Source: Streptomyces sp. F001
GTDB taxonomy: Bacteria > Actinomycetota > Actinomycetes > Streptomycetales > Streptomycetaceae
Assembly (NCBI RefSeq): GCF_004187715.1
Contig: NZ_QZWF01000003.1
Location: 310,001 to 374,000 of the forward strand
Direction of reading: 5' to 3'
Length of the DNA stretch: 64,000 bases
In this document: positions 60,019 through 64,000 of the stretch, piece by piece
Numbering within the stretch: position 1 is the stretch's first letter
Layout of the letters: the number at the start of each line of letters is the position of its first letter
Translations under genes and position numbers: made by a program
Notes under the pieces: model-generated
Told to the model about the DNA's origin: nothing
The model's database searches: none
Seen by the model: only the letters and a program-made list of their open reading frames with translations

Positions 60019-60203
60019 TCCGCCCGGTTCTGGCACGGGTACGACAACAGCCTCCGAGACGGTGTGTGTTCCGTGTCGGGGGCTGTTGGCTGTCCGCGCC
60101 TACCCGCTCAGTTAGCCGTAGCCGACCTGGAGCGCAGCATCCGTCTTGTCACAGGAAGGTCACTAGCCCAGTGGGCCGTAGCGGGGACTGCGAGCCTGCC
60201 GTC

Positions 60204-60677
60204 ATGGCAGACGACACGTTCCTCCAACTCCTCGGCGAGATCACCGTGGAGTCGTCCGTGGTGGAGTATTCCGCCGCGTACTACGTCAGCTATGCCCGCC
60301 ACCGCAGCGATAAGGAGGTAGCCGAGATCCTCATTCGGCCTGGAGGTGCCCGTACAGCCCTGCGCAAGTACATGCAGGAGTGCCAGAAGGCCGGTGACAT
60401 AAGCACCGAGTACCACGCCAGGCTCGTCGAGATGGAGAGCCGCATGTCTGCCGCGCTCCTGGAGCGACACCGCTTGGTGCACGCCGTCGAAGTGCTGCGC
60501 ATGGCTCCAGGACTGCCCGACCCCGAGAAGGTCTTGTGGCACCCCAAGACAAACATCAACTTGCGTGTGACAGAGGACGACCTGCGCCGCATCATCTCTG
60601 AGCTGCGGCACGTCTCCGGATTGTTCATCCGCGGACGGATCAACGCCGCGCCCCTGCGGGGGCCGGAAAGTTCATGA
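60204..60677 (+). CDS. Helical protein of unknown function
   Basis: 157 aa from ATG 60204. VVEYSAAYYVSYARHRSDKE, LEMESRMSAALLERHRLVHA (approximately), VTEDDLRRIISELRHVSG: mostly alpha-helical, soluble. No TM, no enzyme motif. It is the last plus-strand gene before a convergent acetyltransferase and may be cargo. Not recognised. Confidence 0.65.
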   Translation: MADDTFLQLLGEITVESSVVEYSAAYYVSYARHRSDKEVAEILIRPGGARTALRKYMQECQKAGDISTEYHARLVEMESRMSAALLERHRLVHAVEVLRMAPGLPDPEKVLWHPKTNINLRVTEDDLRRIISELRHVSGLFIRGRINAAPLRGPESS

Positions 60678-60805
60678 GACCGTCTGCTGCGGCTGAGTGA
60701 GCTGATCGCTTCCGGAACGACGATGGCCCCCGAGACGACATGTGTTCAGTCTCGGGGTCCGTCGCCGACCACGTCCGCTCTGGGCTCCCCGGCATAGACC
60801 GCCCG

Positions 60806-61378
60806 TCAGTCCACGTCTTCGACACGGAGAAGCAGCAGATCGAAGGCCGGGCCGTCGGGTGTGTTCCTGTACTCGCCCGCATACGCGTAGCCGAGCCGCG
60901 CGTAGAGGTCCTGACCGCGCTGGTTGGACGGCAGTGCGAGCAGTGAGGACCACTTCGGATTGATGGCCTGGAGCAGCGCGGTGTGCAGCCGTGTGCCGAT
61001 GCCCTGGGACTGCCAGGGTGGGCGCACGGCCAGTTCGCACAGCCCCATCAGGCGCTCCGTGCGGGCGCCCTCGGGGACCTGGTCGACCAGGCCGGGGCCG
61101 AACCAGTAGTCGGCGGAGCAGGGGAAGGCGTAGCCGAAGCCGACAGGAGTGCCGCCCGCGTACGCGACGACGAGGGTGAAGCCGGGGTGCTTGAGGTGGC
61201 CTTCGACCTGGCGGCGCAGGGCGGGCACGGACAGGCTGAGTGCCTCCGCGTTCGGGTTGTCGACGAGTTCGGGGTGGGCGTCGGCCCAGATGTCGGCGAG
61301 CACGTCGAGCATCGGCGGCACCTTGCCGGGCCCGTAGGTGCGGATCACCACGTTGGTACGCGTGCTCGGGGTGGTCAC
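60806..61378 (-). CDS. GNAT-family acetyltransferase
   Basis: 190 aa from GTG 61378, with GAGGAGG 6 nt before it. Acetyl-CoA-binding motif: VRPPWQSQGIGTRLHTALLQ (Q/R-x-x-G-x-G/A as QSQGIGT); YARLGYAYAGEYR is the typical C-terminal strand. The substrate is unknown. Its start is 10 nt past the XRE regulator stop; same strand, so one transcript. May modify the graspetide or act in resistance; no direct evidence. Confidence 0.87.
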   Translation of the reverse strand: MTTPSTRTNVVIRTYGPGKVPPMLDVLADIWADAHPELVDNPNAEALSLSVPALRRQVEGHLKHPGFTLVVAYAGGTPVGFGYAFPCSADYWFGPGLVDQVPEGARTERLMGLCELAVRPPWQSQGIGTRLHTALLQAINPKWSSLLALPSNQRGQDLYARLGYAYAGEYRNTPDGPAFDLLLLRVEDVD

Positions 61379-61388
61379 CGTCTCCTCC

Positions 61389-62699
61389 TCAGCTGACACC
61401 GGTCTTGGTGCGGTACTCCTCCAGCCAGTCAGCAACCGCCGGGACGGCGGCGTGCCGCTGAAGCGCGCTCTCGACGTTGTGCAGTTGCTTCAACAGCCGG
61501 TCCGAGCGCACCTCGGGGAGGTAGGCCAGGACGCGGCTGGCGGCCTCTGCCGCGGCTTCCGGCTCGGGCCGTTCCCTCACCGCATGCTGGATGGCGATGT
61601 CCGCGGTGTACAGGGCGCGGTTGCGCGCGAAGGCGTCGCCGTGAAGCAACACGGCCTGCTCCGCTCCGGCTGCGGCCCGTTCGTGCTGGTCGAGGTCGGC
61701 CCGCGCGAGGGCTTCGAGTCCGGCCAGTTCGGCGGGCGTGTAGAACTCCAGCCAAGCGGGGTCCGCGTCGGTCGGCCCCTTGGCGTAGAGGCGGTGGGCG
61801 CGCACGATCGCCTGATCCGTGGCGCTGGCGTCGCCGAGCAGGGCCCAGCCGCCGGCCTCCCGCATCGCCATGAGGGAGAGCATCCGCGCCGAGCCGTACG
61901 ACTTCACTACCGTCTGTGCGCCCTGGGCTGCGGAGATGGCCTCGCGGGGGCGGCCCGATGCCTTGGCCAGTAGAGAGAGGCAGCCGAAGGCGTGCCCTTC
62001 GAGGGCCGGGTCGTCGGCGATCCGGGCGGCGGCCAGCGCTTCGTTGTAGAGGCTGCGGGCGTCGGCCGGGCGGCCGGAGTCGTACGACAGCCACCCGGCT
62101 GCGATCGACAGATGGCCGGTCGCCGACCGCAGCCGCTTGCCGGTCCGCTCCGTGTACGTCCCCTCTTGGAGCCACTGGTAGGCGGTGTGCAGCGCCTCGG
62201 AGGCAGCGCGGCGCAGGGCGGCGGAGCCGTGGTCGTGGTCGTGTGCGTAGATCTGGCTGACGGCTCGGTCGACGGCCCGCACGTCGCCGACCCCGATCCG
62301 GCCCGGCGGGTTCTCCCTGGTGGCCCCAAGCGGGATGAGCGACAGGGCAGCGCCCGCGCCGTCCATCACGAAGGCACGGCGGTCCACTCCCTGCTCCTGT
62401 TCTGGCACGTCCGCCACGGATGCCGGCGCGACCGGCCGCGCCGGGCTGCTGAGGCGGAACCCCAACTCACCCATGGTGCGCCCGGTCAGCCGGGTGAGCA
62501 CACGCCGGTACACAGCACGCGGAAGCTGAACATCCCTGTCCTCCCATGCCGCCACCAGGCGCGGCGTACAGGCGACTGTCTCGCCCATCTCCTCGCCCGT
62601 CGTCACGATGAGCTTCGCGAACTCCTGGCGGGACATCTGGAACTCGTTCTCGCGCACCGCGCGTAACACGGCGTTGGGGATCTTGCGGCGGTCAGCCAT
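61389..62699 (-). CDS. XRE-type HTH / TPR regulator
   Basis: 436 aa from ATG 62699. An N-terminal HTH (MSRQEFAKLIVTTGEEMGET, RLVAAWEDRDVQLPRAVYRR), then a Thr/Pro linker and a TPR-rich sensor (AAGWLSYDSGRPADARSLYN, SLLAKASGRPREAISAAQGA). Regulators of this class sit next to ATP-binding proteins and RiPP genes in Streptomyces. It is divergent from the HATPase gene and the graspetide precursor beyond it, so it probably controls them in answer to a peptide or other ligand. Confidence 0.88.
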   Translation of the reverse strand: MADRRKIPNAVLRAVRENEFQMSRQEFAKLIVTTGEEMGETVACTPRLVAAWEDRDVQLPRAVYRRVLTRLTGRTMGELGFRLSSPARPVAPASVADVPEQEQGVDRRAFVMDGAGAALSLIPLGATRENPPGRIGVGDVRAVDRAVSQIYAHDHDHGSAALRRAASEALHTAYQWLQEGTYTERTGKRLRSATGHLSIAAGWLSYDSGRPADARSLYNEALAAARIADDPALEGHAFGCLSLLAKASGRPREAISAAQGAQTVVKSYGSARMLSLMAMREAGGWALLGDASATDQAIVRAHRLYAKGPTDADPAWLEFYTPAELAGLEALARADLDQHERAAAGAEQAVLLHGDAFARNRALYTADIAIQHAVRERPEPEAAAEAASRVLAYLPEVRSDRLLKQLHNVESALQRHAAVPAVADWLEEYRTKTGVS

Positions 62700-62999
62700 A
62701 CCGGCTCCGGGCAGCATCCGATGTGACGGGACGGGTACGGGGGACCGTACCGTCCCCACCTTGTTCGTGCCCCGGCGTCGGCAGAGATCACGCCACCAAC
62801 GGCCCGTTCTTTCATCGTTCTTACATCGCTCCGGCGTCGCAGCCGCTCCCACGATGCTGCTTGCGTGGACGGTGACGAGATGACTCACCAACTCGGCGCG
62901 ACGGGGAGTTGTCTGGTTACCGGCTGCCCTCCCTTCAGCGGGCGGCTGTTGACAGCTCAGCCCGCCCATCGAACGCGAGCACCACCGAGGGACGCGACG
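62700..62999. other. Divergent promoter region
   Basis: 300 nt between the XRE regulator and the HATPase gene. No clear palindrome; short TTCTT/ATCGTTCTTACATCG stretch near 62,810 is AT-richer and could hold the promoter. Confidence 0.45.
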
Positions 63000-63413
63000 A
63001 TGACCATGACCGCTGCACACGTAGGGCCACAGCGCTATCAGGAGCGCTATCCGGCGAAGCTGGAGGCCGCACGGCAGGCGCGACGGGATATAGCTCTGGC
63101 GCTGGAGACCTGGGGGCTCCCTCAGCTGGTGGACGTCGCGGAGCAGGTCGTCACAGAGCTGGTGGCGAACGCGGTTGAGCACACGGACGCGGACACTGTT
63201 GGTGCTTCGATCACCCGGACCGGCGAGGAGTCCGCGCGGATCGTCGTGACGGACACGTCCCGCACCAGACCCGTCCCGGGCACGCTATCCCCGGATGCCG
63301 AGCACGGACGTGGGCTCCTCCTCGTCGGCGCCCTCGCCCACGACTGGGGCAGTGAGCTGGTGCACGGCGGGAAACGCGTGTGGGCCGAGCTGCGCGCGGA
63401 CGGCGGGCAGTGA
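63000..63413 (+). CDS. HATPase_c (RsbW-like) ATP-binding protein
   Basis: 137 aa from ATG 63000 (GAGGGA 9 nt upstream; ATG two codons on is possible). N-box VVTELVANAVEHTDADT, G1 VTDTSRTRP (weak), G2 DAEHGRGLLLVGALAHDW. It is the same kind as the HATPase at 45,650. Overlaps the following small gene (GTGA), so both lead the graspetide operon. Probably regulatory. Confidence 0.85.
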   Translation: MTMTAAHVGPQRYQERYPAKLEAARQARRDIALALETWGLPQLVDVAEQVVTELVANAVEHTDADTVGASITRTGEESARIVVTDTSRTRPVPGTLSPDAEHGRGLLLVGALAHDWGSELVHGGKRVWAELRADGGQ

Positions 63414-63658
63414 GCGGGCCCGCCATGGCCGAGCTGCCGCGCGTCGACCAGCTCAGCCCGCGCCAGCAGATGGCCATCGACTACGCGCGCTGCGCCCGCC
63501 AGTTGGGGTTGGCCGGCCGTGTGTGGGGCGATGCGCGCCACCGCGGCCGGTTGTTCCGGCTGTGGATCTGCCCGCCCTGCGCCGACCGCATACCGCAGGC
63601 GGCGCCCCTTGAGCCGCCGCCTGGTGCCGGAGACCGAGCGCCCGGCACCGGGCGGTGA
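63410..63658 (+). CDS. Small Cys-containing protein
   Basis: 82 aa from GTG 63410 (overlap with the HATPase stop); ATG at 63425 also possible. RQQMAIDYARCARQLGLAGR and RLFRLWICPPCADRIPQAAP: four Cys, one CPPC pair. The Pro-rich tail is non-descript. Such small proteins precede graspetide precursors in Streptomyces, to my recollection. Confidence 0.6.
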   Translation: MSGPAMAELPRVDQLSPRQQMAIDYARCARQLGLAGRVWGDARHRGRLFRLWICPPCADRIPQAAPLEPPPGAGDRAPGTGR

Positions 63659-63790
63659 ACAACCCCGCTCCGCTCCCACACAGCAGGCTCCCCACCGGGG
63701 GTGGAGCGGGTCCGCAAGAACCTCGTCGGCGCCCTCGGGCGCGGGCGGGGAGGAGTTCAGTCCGAGCAACAGCAACGACAGGAGGCATGT

Positions 63791-64000
63791 ATGCCCACGG
63801 CAGCACTCGTCCCGTTCGGTGCCCGCGCCGAGCGCACCCCGTACACCGTGACCCTGGAGGCGGGCTCGTTCGCGTACGACCCCGCCCGGCAGGTCAACGT
63901 CCTGACCGACGGCTCCGGCGATCTGTGGAGCCGGTCCACGTCGCTCGCCGGGAGCTGCACGAACACGAACTGGGACAGCAAGAACGACGACACGGCCGAC
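63791..64000 (+). CDS. Graspetide (ATP-grasp-modified RiPP) precursor, cut by the window edge
   Basis: 70 codons visible, frame still open at 64,000. ATG 63791 with GGAGG 5 nt upstream. The leader PFGARAERTPYTVTLEAGSF and YDPARQVNVLTDGSGDLW match the pattern of actinobacterial ATP-grasp target peptides (Tgm/GRASP_targ type); the C-terminal part (GSCTNTNWDSKNDDTAD) is rich in Asp, Thr, Ser, Asn and Lys, the residues joined by such ligases. An ATP-grasp ligase and often an O-methyltransferase gene should follow beyond the window. Confidence 0.75.
   Translation, partial: MPTAALVPFGARAERTPYTVTLEAGSFAYDPARQVNVLTDGSGDLWSRSTSLAGSCTNTNWDSKNDDTAD

Larger units (their letters stand above)
53612..64000. 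mobile_element. Second integrative conjugative element in tRNA-Ser(GCT), left part
   Basis: Starts at the tRNA-Ser 3'-half and runs off the window. Contains a divergent regulator, a coupled plus-strand transfer operon with a 704-aa FtsK-like translocase, a CTAG repeat cluster and cargo. Integrase, replication gene and intact tRNA-Ser are expected to the right. Confidence 0.75.

Overview
The window is a high-GC actinomycete chromosome, almost certainly Streptomyces: codon use is strongly GC3-biased, GTG and TTG starts are common, and the gene families are typical of the genus (F420-type PPOX oxidoreductase, DUF2797, class E/F sortase, SCO3933-type regulator, RepSA/TraSA conjugation genes).

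Layout. (1) 1-21,026 is chromosomal backbone: a YceI protein; an ArsR-VOC pair with a perfect operator; a PPOX enzyme; a TetR gene; an MFS exporter gene broken by a small palindromic repeat; a four-gene operon (response regulator, histidine kinase, GT2-GtrA, GT39); a run of genes with apparent single-base frameshifts (DUF2797, wall-anchored protein, membrane protein next to a sigma factor); secreted and redox proteins; and a large FG-GAP protein. (2) 21,027-53,421 is an island in the 3' end of a tRNA-Arg(ACG) gene. Three copies of a 50-nt tRNA 3' segment (21,027, 25,613, 53,341) show two integrations in tandem. The left one (21.0-25.7 kb) keeps only cargo (TPR protein, NUDIX, truncated regulator, protein kinase, DUF5959). 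The right one (25.6-53.4 kb) is an actinomycete integrative and conjugative element (AICE): GntR regulators, SCO3933-type protein, TraSA, Spd-like proteins, RepSA, Xis, Int. Its left 18 kb is cargo with at least four insertion sequences. (3) From 53,612 to the right edge, a second element sits in a tRNA-Ser(GCT) gene, of which only the 3' half lies in the window. It has its own FtsK-like transfer protein followed by a dense CTAG repeat cluster, then cargo ending in a graspetide-type precursor cut by the window edge. Its integrase and the rest of the tRNA should lie to the right.

The most interesting cargo is a minus-strand pair at 33.2-37.0 kb: a Trypco2-like protein followed by a trypsin-STAND NTPase-TPR protein with nine near-identical 46-residue repeats. 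This is the architecture of NTP-dependent bacterial conflict (immune) systems. Its protease part is spread over three frames, so either the sequence has local errors or the protease is decaying. Other points of note are a JmjC oxygenase coupled to a small protein of unknown function (possible RiPP pair), an IS701-type element carrying a VOC gene, and an interrupted HTH/coiled-coil/pseudo-receiver gene that can be rebuilt exactly by removing that element.

All functions are assigned from sequence motifs and family knowledge alone; no database search was possible.
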